Of a DNA stretch of 64,000 bases, positions 38,292 to 50,625 are shown piece by piece. The stretch is taken from NCBI GenBank assembly GCA_946811185.2, contig OX328102.1, positions 13,269,194 through 13,333,193 of the forward strand, in the 5' to 3' direction. A model generated the notes under the pieces. The model searched no databases. It was not told where the DNA came from and saw only the letters and a list, made by a program, of their open reading frames with translations. The first letter of the stretch is position 1. The number at the start of each line of letters is the position of its first letter. The translations under genes and the position numbers were made by a program. This stretch comes from Hippopus hippopus (lineage: Eukaryota > Mollusca > Bivalvia > Cardiida > Cardiidae).

Positions 38292-38884
38292 TGTTATTTA
38301 AAAAGGATATACATGTAACCTGTTTTCAGAGTTTTCTAGAAACATAAAGAACATTCATTGGTTTTTCCATTGTGGTTATTTTTAGAAACAGGATTGTTAG
38401 TAAACAAGTTGTTTATCAATCCATTTCTATAAATAGCTTGTTGTCATCTTTCTAGAAAAGACTGATCTAGAATTTTCCAAGCTGATATAAATAGGAGTGA
38501 CTTACTTGGTGATTTTTGATTTTGAAGTTAGACTTGTGGCTTGGAGGATACAGAATTAGTGCAAAGTGTTGGATTTAATTTGGAATATACATTCGTAAGT
38601 TGGAATCATTTATTTTTATTAAACAGGTTGCTCATATCTATCTGCAAGTTAAAACTATTGTTAATTTAGGTTTCAGGAACCGGAAATTTCATATTTTCTG
38701 TAGTCTAAACTAAATTCTTAATTTTGAGGGACTTATTCTATTTCTTGTTCTAAGATTAAAAATTGTCAAATTTCATTCAGTCTTAACTCTTATTGTACTC
38801 TTTTGTCTTTGTTCATTAATAAATATTGTTAATTGTTAAAGGCTTGTTGCTGGTTTTCTTTCTCGTTACGCTTGGCTCGTAACA
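38292..38884 (+). repeat. 5' LTR
   Basis: TGTTATTTAAAAAGG start, GGCTCGTAACA end; TATAAATAG promoter-like site at about 38485-38495. Confidence 0.85.
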
Positions 38885-38887
38885 GAA

Positions 38888-38905
38888 ATTTGGGGCTCGT
38901 CCCGG
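38888..38905 (+). promoter_or_regulatory. Primer binding site (tRNA-Pro-like)
   Basis: TTTGGGGCTCGTCCCGG beginning a few bases after the 5' LTR closely resembles the tRNA-Pro primer site of gammaretroviruses. Confidence 0.6.
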
Positions 38906-39040
38906 ATTGATCATCTAGTAATTTTGGATATACTTTGAAATTATTTTGAACTTATTACAGTATTAAAGTTTATTAGATAATAAAAAATAATAAAAAATTA
39001 AAATTTGATTTTCATTCTACTGAACCAGCAAAAAGCAATC

Positions 39041-40704
39041 ATGTCTTTTGATCTTGAAAAATTTATTGCTGAGCCTTCTCAGGAGTTGTTAAATTTGGCT
39101 AAAAAGTCTGATTTATTAGATCTTGCTTCTCATTATAAACTGACTGCCATTAAAGGTACTATGTTAAAGCATGAAATTAAGAATTCTATTGTTCAGTTTT
39201 TAGTAGATGAAGAAATACTTGACTCGTCTGCTCTGTCTCTTATTCTTGTTTCTCAGACAGACCTTAAAACTAATATTGAGTTAGAAAAATTAAAACTACA
39301 GATGGAAAAAGAAGAAAAAGAATTAAAATTAAAATTAGAACAAGAAGAAAGAATGAAAGAAAAAGAATTAGAGCAAGAAGAAAGGATGAAAGAAAAAGAA
39401 TTACAGTTAGAGTAGAAAAAGAATTAGAGTTAGAGTTAGAAAAAATGCATGTTAAAGAAAGAGAGAAAGAAAGGCATTTTCAGTTGAGAATGAAAGAATT
39501 AGAAATTGAAAATAAAGAAAAACAATCTTTGCATATGATTAAAGATTTTGACATAACAAAACACCTCAGACTTGTTCCACCATTTCAAGAACAGGAAGTT
39601 GATAAATACTTTTCACATTTTGAAAGATTTGCCGAAAATTTGAAGTGGCCAAAAGAACACTGGACCTTACTCTTGCAAAGCGTTGTAACTGGAAAGGCTC
39701 GCGATATTTTTTCTCAACTAAGTAATGAACAGCTTTCTAATTATGATAATGTTAAAGAATTGATTCTAAAGGCTTATGAACTGGTACCTGAAGCATACAG
39801 ACAAACATTTAGGAATTGCAGGAAAGAAAATGGTCAAACCCATGTTGAATTTGCTAGAACTAAAGAACAATTATTTGATAGGTGGTGCCATTCAAAGGAA
39901 ATAGGTTCAAATCATGGAAAACTTAGACAACTACAATTAGTTGAAGAATTTAAAAGGTGCATTAATTTAGATATAAAAACTTTCTTAGATGAGAAAGAAG
40001 TTGAAACTTTAGAAGAAGCTGCTTGCCTAGCAGACAACTTTGCCTTGACGCATAAGGTCTCTTTCATAAACAAATCAAACCCTCGAAAACCTTTTTATTC
40101 ATCTACTGGTTCTAAACCAAATTTTAGTCAAAATAATGACAATTCCAATCAGAATAGTCCCAAACCCAAGTCTCCTTATGAAGCCAAAGGTCGAAATCCC
40201 TTATCTCGACCCACTTGTAATTATTTCAAAGAATTAGGTCATATTATTTCTAAATGTCCTGTTTTAAAAAGAAAACGGGAAAAACAAGAAAATTTTAAGC
40301 CTACAGGCTTTACTTCATTAAAGTCTACACGTCAGTCATGTTTTAAGGTCCAAACCCTTGTCCAGGTCAAAGTACCTGAGACTGATACTGTTATGGAGAT
40401 TTATGAACCATTCTTGTCAGATGGTTTTGTGTCACTAAAAAGTGATTTTACCCAGTCTACCCCTACTGAAATTTTACGTGATACTGGAGCTTCTCAATCT
40501 CTTATTTTAGCAGATGTCCTGCCTTTTTCTGAGAAGACTTCTTCTGGGACAAGTGTCCTTATTCATGATGTAGAATGTGGAATAGTTAATGTTCCGCTTC
40601 ATAACATTTATTTGTCTTCAGACTTAATTAATGGTCCAGTGACTGTTGGTATTAGAAAAAAGTTACCTTTTAAATGTGTTCATTTGTTATTAGGCAATGA
40701 TTAA
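39041..40704 (+). pseudogene. gag-protease region
   Basis: A gag-like ORF begins at ATG 39041 (MSFDLEKFIAEPSQELL) and breaks at 39415 in a Glu/Lys repeat by a frameshift. It resumes at 39445 and continues to 40704 through LRLVPPFQEQEVDKYFSHFE, a degenerate zinc knuckle (CNYFKELGHIISKC, second Cys replaced by Phe) and an aspartic protease with RDTGASQSLI and LLLGND. Confidence 0.8.
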
Positions 40705-40752
40705 GCCGGAGATAAGGTAATTGTTAATCCACTTGTAACTGGCACACCTTGC

Positions 40753-41590
40753 ATGGATCAATCACCCGATCCGATTGAGGAAGAAATTCCTGACCTTTAC
40801 CCGTCATATGCAGTTACTAGATCTATGGCAAAGAAAGTCATTTTGATTGAAAATCAGTCTGATATTGACTTACCTGATTCTTTGTTGGGTCATCTATTTA
40901 AAAATGAAATTAACAGATCTATTTCACAAAACCCGACTGAAAGTCAGACAAATTCTAATCATAATTCATCAGAATTGGATTACACATCTTCACTTTTAGT
41001 AAATGAAGGTCATGGTACAAGGTCAAGGTCAAAACTAAGTGAAGACCAACACAATGCTCCAGAAATAGCACCTTTATTTCAAAAAGCTGTTAGTGAAACT
41101 GATCTTTCACAGGAACCTGTCTGTTTTTATATAAAAAATGGAATATTAATGAGAAAGTGGCGCCCTCCTGAAGTCTCTGTTGATGATGAGTAGGCTGTCA
41201 ATCATCAAGTTGTCATTCCTAAATCTTATAGATCAGAAATATGAAGCTTAGCTCATGTACCAGCTATGTCAGGTCATTTAGGTATCAATAAAACCTATCG
41301 AAAAATTCTTAATCATTTAGAGAAATTCAATGTAAAATAAAAGAAAGATAATTATGACAAGAACACTAAAGACAGAAATTTTAAACCTGGAGATAAAGTT
41401 TTAGCTCTTCTACCAGTTCCTGGTAGGCCTCTACAAGCAAGATATTTTGGTACTTATTCTGTAGAGAAAAAGGTCAGTGACTTGAATTATGTGATAACAA
41501 CTCCTGACAGGCGGAAACAAAAGCAATTATATCATATTAATATGTTAAAAGAATATGTTGATAGGATAATTCAAATATTTCACCAATAAA
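40753..41590 (+). pseudogene. Linker and integrase fragments
   Basis: 40753-41193 ends in CFYIKNGILMRKWRPPE, the segment that precedes the integrase zinc domain. Then follows HVPAMSGHLGINKTY (H2C2 region, about 41250-41310), a deletion of the DDE core, and the integrase C-terminal domain with NFKPGDKVLALLPVPG (about 41370-41545). Confidence 0.75.
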
Positions 41591-41761
41591 TGTAATTTCC
41601 TCAGTCCCTCAAAATCAAAATCACATTAACCATGAAGACATAAATTGTGAAGAAATGAACTTTGATAAGTCTAATCCCATTTGTTCAAAACTTCAGAATT
41701 CTGACATTTTAAAAAATTTAGATAAAAAAGCTCTCACATTTATATAATAATCAAAAAGATG

Positions 41762-41793
<32 letters not shown>
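41762..41793 (+). repeat. Poly(A) tract
   Basis: About 33 consecutive A residues inside the retrotransposon, between integrase and RT remnants. Confidence 0.9.
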
Positions 41794-41796
<3 letters not shown>

Positions 41797-41855
41797 CTGA
41801 ACATGAGCACCTGTTCCCTGCTATTCCAACACGGACAGATACAATATACCATGAT

Positions 41856-42260
41856 GTGGACATTGAAAATTCAAAACCAGTGAAACAACATCCATATCGA
41901 ATGAATCCCAAGAAACTGGAGCATCTTAGAGAGGAAATCAAGTTTCGATTGGACAATGACTTTATTGAACCTAGTCAAAGTGAAAGGAGTTCTCCCTGTA
42001 TTCTTGTACCAAAGCCTGATGGAACTTTTCGTATGTGCACTGACTATAGAAAAGTTAATACTGTGACCAAGACTGATTCGTTTCCAGTGACAAGAGTAGA
42101 TGGCTGCATTGACAATATTGGTCATGCAAAATATGTAACCAAATTTGATCTTCTAAAAGGATTTTGGCAAAATTCCTCTCACTGAAAGACCTAAAGAGAT
42201 CTCTACATTTGTAACGCCTGATGGACTATATTATCCCTGATGCTTTGTCTAGAGTTTAAC
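41856..42260 (+). pseudogene. Reverse transcriptase N-terminus fused to RNase H tail
   Basis: PYRMNPKKLEHLREEI, SPCILVPKPDGTFRMC and YRKVNTVTKTDSFPV are Gypsy RT motifs. After KYVTKFDLLKGFWQ the palm is lost and IIPDALSR appears within about 60 bp, followed by a stop. Confidence 0.8.
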
Positions 42261-42390
42261 TTGTAAATAGTTAACATTTGTCTCTATGTATAGTGTATTT
42301 TTATGTACATTTATGTGCAATGATGTTTTCTATCTTCAGACAAAAGAAAGTTTTACTTCTTAAAACGTTCTTTTCCTTTAGGAGGGGAAG

Positions 42391-42983
42391 TGTTATGTAA
42401 ATAGGATATACATGCAACCTGTTTTCAGAGTATTCTAGAAGCATAAAGAACATTCATTGGTTTTTCCATTGTGGTTATTTTTAGAAACAGGATTGTTAGT
42501 AAACAAGTTGTTTATCAGTCCATTTCTATAAATAGCTTGTTGTCATCTTTCTAGAAAAGACTAATCTAGAATTTTCCAAGCTGATATAAATAGGAGTGAC
42601 TTACTTGGTGATTTTTGATTTTGAAGTTAGACTTGTGGCTTGGAGGATACAGAATTAGTGCAAAGTGTTGGATTTAATTTGGAATATATATCCGTAAGTT
42701 TGAATCATTTATTTTTATTAAACAGGTTGCTCGTATCTATCTGCAAGTTAAAACTATTGTTAGTTTAGGTTTCAGGAACCAGAAATTTCATACTTCTTGT
42801 AGTCTAAACTAAATTCTTAATTTTGAGGGACTTATTCTATTTCTTGTTCTAAGATTAAAAATTATCAAATTTCATTCAATCTTAACTCATATTGTACTCT
42901 TTTGTCTTTGTTCACTGATAAATATTGTTAATTGTTAAAGGCTTGTTGCTGGTTTTCTTTCTTGTTACGCTATGCTCGTAACA
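42391..42983 (+). repeat. 3' LTR
   Basis: TGTTATGTAAATAGG start, GCTCGTAACA end; same length as the 5' LTR. Confidence 0.85.
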
Positions 42984-42999
42984 CTATTCCCTTGTTAAT

Positions 43000-43400
43000 C
43001 AGAATAATACATTCCATCCAAATACCAAATACTTTATTGACTACTTTAGTAAAAAGAAACTGAACCTAACCCTTGAAACCTTGCCTTTATATCCATTTTT
43101 CCTGTCAAAATACGAAATAACTTTAGAATAATGCATACCACTGATACCATGATAATCTTGCTGTTTGTATAAGAATCATAACTATGGAATGGCAAGTGGA
43201 GCAAATACTATAAGGAGCATTTGTTTTACATTTAAAAAAGGAGGAGCAATTTCTCATAGAGTGGATAAGGAGCAATAAGTCATCAAACAAGCAGGAAAAG
43301 GAGCGATGTAATATGGAGCAATCAATAACCTACTTGCAAATTAAGTAGTATAAAAAAAGATAAATCCATAATTCAGTATAAATTTTTGTGATCTTCACGA
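43000..43400. other. Intergenic
   Basis: No recognisable feature. Confidence 0.35.
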
Positions 43401-43419
43401 CAGTCCCACTGGGATTAAC

Positions 43420-43755
43420 GAACTTCAGTCAAAGTTCTATGGTTCATTTTTCAAACTCATGGTTCTCCTGTGCCGCTGTCACACAAGTGTACATAAGTTC
43501 GTCGTTAAGGTATCTTAAGCATCTCGTCACCTTGACAGTATGAACTTTGTACACAGTCCTTACTTTGGACAGTTCCACGGTCGTGTTAAGATCTTCTGTA
43601 ATGGTTTCTTCAGAGAGCCCTCTCCACTGTAATTAGATCCTCTATATCCGTGACTTTATCCTCAACTAATTCAAACTGACCAGTATACTCGTCCAATGCA
43701 TTTACTATATCCAAAATACTGTCATCGTCACTAATGTCATCGGATAATACATTCG
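43420..43755 (-). pseudogene. Coding remnant, unknown (acidic coiled-coil-like)
   Basis: On the minus strand an open acidic stretch (DDISDDDSILDIVNALDEY, VEDKVTDIEDLITVE) meets a stop at about 43618. A second open stretch continues in another frame (EETITEDLNTTVELSKVR, VTRCLRYLNDELMYTC). Composition is protein-like and unlike the surrounding AT-rich DNA. Possibly an exon with a frameshift or a transposon fragment; no family recognised. Confidence 0.35.
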
Positions 43756-44837
43756 AATTCATCTTATTAGACTTGTATTATTTGTGCCGAGCGTGGACTT
43801 GGACCGTGGACTACGGACTAGCAGGGGTTATCTCAAACGTAAATAATAATGGACTCAAACATTTGCTTTTTGGATTATTTGAATTGTACTTTACGCCACT
43901 TTCAGCAAATGTTCAATTATTTCACGGCGAATTTTCACTCATTCACGGTAACTGGGTTACAAATCAGTACTAAGCCTTAATCTTTTAAGAGAACGATGAT
44001 TGAAATCAGTAACCGGATTAATTCAAAATATTCGCAAATGTTTGGTGGAGGCTGGGTCAATGCCGGTAAAGGAGCAATTATGAAGTTTCTCATACTTAAA
44101 TTCACGTCTGCAAATGAAAAGTGCTAGGTCAAAAATATAGGTAAAAGTGATGATTATTTATTATGAGTCGTATTTATAAATTTTTCGTTACCTGGCGATG
44201 TCATTTCGTGTTTGCAACAGGCGACATTTGAAAACACTGTGACTTGAAATGAGCCAGTTTACCCTTTCCCTCAATCATTTCAATTTCATTAAGACATCCA
44301 ACTTATATATAAAAAAATGGTATTTTCACCTATATGGTTGCAAAGTAGTCTGTTATTGATTCGTCGCAGGCCATAAGACATTAATGGAGACTCGGTCAAT
44401 CAACCATCTTTATAGGCCCAAATAACTGCCAAAAGTAACCAAAGCGGGTTCTGAATGCATTTAAATCTTAAATGATACCATTTAAAAGTTTGAAAATTAT
44501 TGTGCAGGTGACAATCTGTTATTGTACGGTTGGTTCAAGTTGTAATCGCGAGCAGAAAAATGAATTTTAAAGTGGGCCAAAAGTTGCCAGGTCGCATCAT
44601 TTTATGGTTATTCTTTACCTGATTTCAAAACGCATTGTTCTGCCAGCGACTGACCGCACAATCACCGGTTGTCATCTTCTCAATAATTTCTATACTTTTA
44701 ATAGGTATGATTTAAATTCAAATGCATTTTGACCCGTTTCGACAATTGTTGGGGCTATAGATATACCAAAACCACAAGCCAAATAGATGCTTGATATGCA
44801 CGGAGAAGAAACAAACGGAGTCAGTTGAATTTGTCTC

Positions 44838-45014
44838 CCGTATTCACCGACCATTCTTCAGAACGTTCTTAGTCTTTTACTTTCTAGAATTGTCTATACT
44901 CGAAAGTTATACGACTTCTAATTGGCTAAACCATTTGGAAGTTGTGTTACTTTCAAATTTAGGAAATCTTTGGGAATAAGAATAACAACTTTCTTACGAA
45001 TTGTTGGTGAATAC
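44838..45014. mobile_element. Short TIR element (MITE-like)
   Basis: GTATTCACCGACCATTCTT at the left is inverted at the right (CGAATTGTTGGTGAATAC), with ACGTTCTTAGTC and GAATAAGAATAACAA arms inside. A relative with the same arms is at about 54910-55070. Confidence 0.5.
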
Positions 45015-45939
45015 GGATCCAGGGCAACGTTCCTGAGTTCAACAGAGCAAACCGATTGCAGTCGTATCCATATGGTCGTACTACTTTCACGTGCATTGTA
45101 AAGTAGACCGATTATGTACATTGTGCGACAGTCACGTGCATAGGAACAGAAACGGAAATTTTATTTCGAGACATAAGCATACAAGCTCAATGGTCATAAC
45201 AGTTAATTACAAAGCATGCAATACATATGACATAATTATTATTTTTTCAATATTCAAATTTTGAATAAAATGAATTACCTAACTGATTAAATGGACATTG
45301 TTTCTAAAAATCTTAAAATGTGAGAGTACTTTAAAAACTATGAATCCTTTTTCTGTAATGTTTTGTATCATTAAATGAATTAAATTTGGTTGAAAGCTTT
45401 TGACAAATTTTGACAAGGTTGCACGCTGTATGAAAACTAACATGATTGCATCTTAACTAATACCCGTGTTCCTTGATAAATCCAAGTTGTTACATTACAT
45501 GTAAAGATTAATAAGGAAATGCCAGACTCTGTATCTATTGACCCATTACTGAAAGTATTGAGATTTTAATATGTCCGCATTTAAAGTTTTAAGTAGCACT
45601 GTGACAAAAAATGATACATTGCATTTCAGAATAATTTAATATCAGTTGTTTTCATGAACATTGCCAAGTTCTGATTGGCTGAAAAATTTTTTCATAGCTC
45701 CATGAAAAAAAATCACGTTGTGCCGGAACTACTTTCGCTGAAGGTTACTTTTGCGGGTCCTACACACTGCTGTGTTCATTTACTTTCGTTCTATTGGTTA
45801 ATTTTCAGTATTGGGGATCTGAAAACTGCTTCCCTATTGTATTCTTGCGCCATACAAATATGTGTGGAAGGTCTTTAGAAACTCCAACGTTAGATTTAAA
45901 AATAAAGAAAATGAATGCAGTTTGAATTATTTCCGTAGA

Positions 45940-46185
45940 TGTATGTTGTCTGTAATATTAAATTATAAGGAATGAAGAAAATTTTCTTTTTTTCATAGAG
46001 GTATGAAAAAAAAACAAACAAACAAACAAAAAAAAAAAAAAACCTAATCACACTTTTGTATGAAACCGCTTCGCGGTTTCATACAGTGTGATTAGGTTTT
46101 TTTTTTTTTTTTTTCATACCTCCATGAAAAAAATAAAATTCTCTTCATTCCTTAATTGATTTTACAATACAAATTACTCTAGATA
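45940..46185. repeat. Long near-perfect palindrome (hairpin MITE)
   Basis: Arms AAGGAATGAAGA-AATTTTCTT..., CATAGAGGTATGAAAAAAA and CCTAATCACAC ... GTGTGATTAGG fold around the centre GAAACCGCTTCGCGGTTTC. The right arm ends CTTCATTCCTTAATTG. Confidence 0.75.
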
Positions 46186-47290
46186 GTAATAACTGATTAC
46201 ATAGACTTTTTATAAAAACTTCTGAGAACTATAAGAATTCAGCTTATTGTACGTCTTCAGAGCAAAATATGTTTGGTATACTCAAATGCTTTTCAATTTC
46301 TATACCTATGTCCACGTTTAAACCCATTCCTAAATTTATGAGACTTTTTTACCCAGTCTACAACCTTTGAAAATATTGTGACACAAAATAAGACTATGTA
46401 AAAGTGTTAGTACAAAATCTAAATAGCTTATCTGACAATATACTGTATATAGATATTTTAATTAACCCGTTACTGTGAAGATACGACTTTTATTTGTTTT
46501 TGCAAGTTTTGGGCTTTTGAAAACATTGTGGCAAATTGTATCATTTTATAAAAGGTAAAGAAATGTAATAACAATCATAATACATATTTACATACATATA
46601 ACTGTACCAATACATCTTTCTTTTCTTGTAATTTATACTTTTGAAAACATTGTGACACACGATATAATTATGTACAAGCGTTAATACAAAAGTTAAATAG
46701 CTTATCAGACAATAGATATATTCATGTGTTTCATTTAACCCATTACTGCAAAGATACGACCTTTTTGTTTTTGAGAGTTTGGGGCTTTTGAAAACATTGT
46801 GGTAAATTGTATCATTTTATAAGAGATAAACAAAGAATTGTAACAGGGAATCGTAATACATATTTACATACACATAACTGTACTAATACACCTTTCTGTT
46901 TTTGTAATTTATACTTTTAAAAACATTAAGACAACGGCAGTGACAATACACGTAAAGATTAATACGGCAATGTAAGAGTTGATCAATATTCTTAATTATG
47001 ACATAGGAATCTGGATTATCATATAAAATTATCTGAAATATGGATAATTAACATGAAGCAGGAATATAAAATTTTAATGGAAATGCAGAAAAGCATTTAC
47101 TGTAAACAGAGAATAGGATTTTGTACCAAGTAATTAACCCTTTTCCATTTAAAGATCCTAGGAAATAAGACTTTTGAAATGTATAATATATAAGCATTTT
47201 ATCATTTTCCCTCAATGTTTTCTAATCCCTCAGAAACAAATTCAATTATTTGAGCCATAATTAATTTGCTGTTTGCAAGTGGTTTAAATT
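46186..47290. other. Intergenic with a repeated about 300-bp segment
   Basis: The stretch from about 46380 (GAAAATATTGTGACACA, AAATAGCTTATCTGACAATA, CCCGTTACTGTGAAGATACGAC) recurs at about 46640-46900 with the same order. AAAACATTGTGACA phrases relate it loosely to the MITE family. Confidence 0.45.
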
Positions 47291-47753
47291 TAAACATGAC
47301 TAAAGTTTTTGTTATTTGGTAAAGATTTAAAATTAAATTGACATTTCTTTTTCCATTTGACCACACCTTCTGTAAGTTTTGAGACGACCCCTTACCTTTA
47401 ATAGGAGTCCACTGTCCACAGTCGTGTTCGAATTAAATAATAAAGGTCTATTACCTTTAATTGTGAGGTCGGAAGCTTCAATGGATGACATCTTATGTTT
47501 TCTTATTAAATGATTTTTAAGCTTGCTCCGTCTTGTAAATGTTTTTTTCACAATCATGAACTGGACATTCCAAAGAAGTTTTCTTCTCGTGTTCTTCATG
47601 AAGAAAATTCGAATCTTTATTTATTTCAATTGGGTACAGCAAGCACAACGGTCGTCCAAGAACTTTTCCGAACTGCGTGTAACGTTAGCAGATCTGATCT
47701 GGCCATCTACACTTTTCACTAAATTCACAATTTTGCCTATTCGGCAATTTCCT

Positions 47754-48074
47754 CTAGGTAGCTAGTCTTAAAACCATGTCCACCAATTCAGGAGCGAAAC
47801 TTGTTTTTGGTTTGCTGCTTTTCAACCGTGTTTGTTTTCTCTTTTCTAAGCTCGCTAGGTACTCCTCGCGCCATATCTTCCAGAAATTTTCTCGGAGTTT
47901 TTGGCCTTTTTTCCAAGCGGCGAGTATTTTTTCTGCAGAGGAGGTTACTTGTGGTTTGTAAGTCTTGTCACTGTCATTCTCTATTACTTCCGGTATTCCA
48001 GTTCCTGGGTTTAAACATAGGAAATATCCCGGGGTTATAGCTATCGTTGAATTTATATCGTCCTCCACATACAC
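47754..48074 (-). pseudogene. BEL/Pao integrase C-terminal domain
   Basis: NFWKIWREEYLASLEKR is the signature of the domain that follows BEL/Pao integrases; continues out of frame into a RIGKIVNL...DGQIRSANV segment at about 47740-47650. Confidence 0.75.
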
Positions 48075-48863
48075 TACCGGTCAAGAGTTAACTACAGCCT
48101 CCACTTCTTTCACACTCGTTATTAACTTGTCATTATCAAGTAAGTTCCGATCGATGGCTTTTCTTAAAGATCTTTTGTATCATTCCACCAATCTTTTATA
48201 GAATCCCCCCATCCATGGGGCTTATTCTACGATAAATTCCAACTTGATACCCACATTTAAGCTGTAACTTTGAACCTCTTCATTGATTATGATGTCAGTC
48301 CAAATCTGTTCTAACGTTTCACTCGCTAGTTTGAAATTAAGCATTGTCACTCACTGTTGTAATGTGGTGTTCTTCTACACGAAAGGAGTCTAACTAGGCA
48401 GTTTAAGAAGGCACCTTTTGACATGTAAGATGCTATGTCAAGATGAACTGCACGTGTAAATGTGCACGTGAAAAAACAAACCTATACAAATAGTGATCCA
48501 AGGTAATCAAGTACAGTATGGAAAAATGGGGTTGATTCAGATACACATGATTTCGGTAAAGGGGGCATTGTTGGCATCTTATAATGTCCGCCTTTTAAAC
48601 GTCTACACACCAAACATGAATTTAATATTCTTATGACAACAGCTCTACCACGGAGGAGAATCTGTATCTCACTCTACTCAATGTTTGAGAAACGCCACAA
48701 TGAATTTTCATTATATGTACTTGTTCAACTATAAGGTTGGTAATTGTACTTTGGCTGGGAAGTAAAATAGGAACTCTTGATGCTTCTGACAGATATGCAT
48801 TTTCTAATCAATCTTTACACTGTAAGATACCTTCTTCATGGATGTAAACTCTCAGCTGTTCTT

Positions 48864-49250
48864 TCAGATAGTTTCTTTTGTTTTCCGTAATTGCCTCAAA
48901 AACTTCACCAAAGTTGTCTCGCTGTGTAAATTTAAACCCATTTGCTGAGCCTGTTCTATTTCTCCTGTGTTTAAAAACTTTGCCAAATACTTCCTGTCCT
49001 GGAGTTTCCGAATTAATATAGTAGCCACTGCAGTTAGTCTCAAAAGCTTCCTTGCTGCTGAATATTGTCTGATACCTGTTCCGATAGGAGAATGATTTTG
49101 ATAATTCTCTGTGTCAGGCGTTGCTTCTTTATGTGAACTAAGATTACTCTCAACTTTGTCTTTTGCAACTTCATTTTCTTCTGTATCTTTAGCGTTTGCT
49201 TCTCCGTTATCGTACGAATCACACTCCCAATCACTGTTCACTTTTGACAT
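48864..49250 (-). pseudogene. BEL/Pao pre-integrase segment
   Basis: Acidic linker followed by YSAARKLLRLTAVATILI, typical between RNase H and integrase in this superfamily. Integrase fragments (WMGGFYKRLVE-like) follow at about 48240-48100. Confidence 0.6.
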
Positions 49251-49497
49251 CCATTCTGGTCCATTTCACCACATCGAATTTTCTGATAACTCTTTCAGTT
49301 CACACCCACGGCTTGAAATGTCTGCTAGATCGTCTTTTGATGCAAGATGGTGAAGTAGTACATCTTCATGGTTTTTTATTTCTTTAAATTTGTTTGTCAC
49401 AAAACGTTCAGTTGCTTTGTTGCAGAGATCAACTTCAAAACACAATGGAATTCTGTCAAAACATGTGTGTTTCTTATTTCCAGAATTAGTTGTTCCT

Positions 49498-49906
49498 TCA
49501 TACATCCAAACATGTAACACCAATGAGTAAGGCCATTAACTCTAATCTTGGAATAGTTGATCCAGAGGTGGGAGCAATGCGTGTTTTAGAAAAGTTCGTA
49601 TATGATCTCCTTTCGTCGTCACTTCTTTGCACGAGATAAAATGTTTGTCCAGTATGCCCTACTTGATGCATCTCAAAGTCATACGAGGTCACTCGAAACG
49701 CTTGTTCCTTTAACAGGAACACATCTTCGAACTTGTATATCTGAAATTCTTAACAAATCCTCTTTAAGGAGAAGCCACTTTTTAACGTCGCTTTCATCTA
49801 TTGGTTTATCCCAATCCATTTTCTTGATCCATATGTTTTGTAGCAGTAGCTTCCCTCTTAATGTAATGGGTGAAAAAAAGTCCCCGGGGTCAAACACTGA
49901 TGCCAC
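49498..49906 (-). pseudogene. BEL/Pao RT-RNase H region
   Basis: SVFDPGDFFSPITLRGKLLLQ and, in another frame, FSKTRIAPTSGSTIPRLELMA are hallmark Pao phrases marking the end of RT and the start of RNase H. Confidence 0.8.
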
Positions 49907-50024
49907 TTGTTTAAGACTGTTCTTTTGGTTAGGAGGGTATCTTCTAAACCCTTAAGTGAATTTTAATCCTAGTGTATCTGGTGTATTAGTCTGTTCCATA
50001 AAAGAAATATAGAACTTTTACTGG

Positions 50025-50492
50025 TCATTCACTGGCTTTGTCGCTCTCAGAAATTGTTTTGTTGAACTCATGACTGTTAGTAGCCCATTCTCGGAGATTC
50101 ATACTTGCCTCAGAGAATATACGCTTAGATGTGTCATAAAGAAGAACTGATTCTTCTTCTGAATTTGATCCTGTGATAATATTGTCCACATAAATGTCTC
50201 TTTTCAGCTTCTTTGCTATATCCGAATTATAAGAATCTAGGTAGTGATCAACGGTTGCTTCTAAAAAGAAAGGGTTGGAGATAACACCAAATGGCACCCT
50301 ACAGAAACGACACTGAATTTTTGAATCTGTCGGATTGAGCTCTACATTTTTCAGCCACAGGAATTTCGTACTTTGCTGAAGACTCACTTGAAGGAAGGCC
50401 TTTTCAGTGTCAGACACTATACCAATTTTGTAAAGTCTGAACCTTAGAAGAATCCCACATAGGTCATGTAATAACACCGGTCCTCTATGCAT
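50025..50492 (-). pseudogene. BEL/Pao reverse transcriptase
   Basis: HRGPVLLHDLCGILLRFRL, DTEKAFLQVSL (catalytic Asp), FCRVPFGVISNPFFLEAT and RDIYVDNIITGS (the YVDN form of YxDD) identify a Pao RT. Confidence 0.88.
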
Positions 50493-50625
50493 TATCTCAT
50501 TAAGGCTCTTATTTTCAGGTCATGTAATCGCTGTCTGTTGGGTTTAATCACTGCGTGGTGCAGTATATAGTGTTTAATACCATTACTATATGTCCTATAT
50601 ATTTTCTATAATGTTTTTCTTAATT

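Larger units (their letters stand above)
38292..42983 (+). mobile_element. Gypsy-like LTR retrotransposon, deleted, Gmr1-like domain order
   Basis: Two 593-bp LTRs (38292-38884, 42391-42983) with TG...CA ends and a 4-bp flanking repeat CTAT (38288-38291, 42984-42987). A tRNA-Pro-like primer site TTTGGGGCTCGTCCCGG follows the 5' LTR, and a GGAGGGGAAG polypurine tract precedes the 3' LTR. Coding order is gag, protease, integrase, RT, with DALSR (the usual end of RNase H) just before the 3' LTR. Integrase core and most of RT/RNase H are deleted. By eye the LTRs differ at about 24 positions (roughly 4%). Confidence 0.85.
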
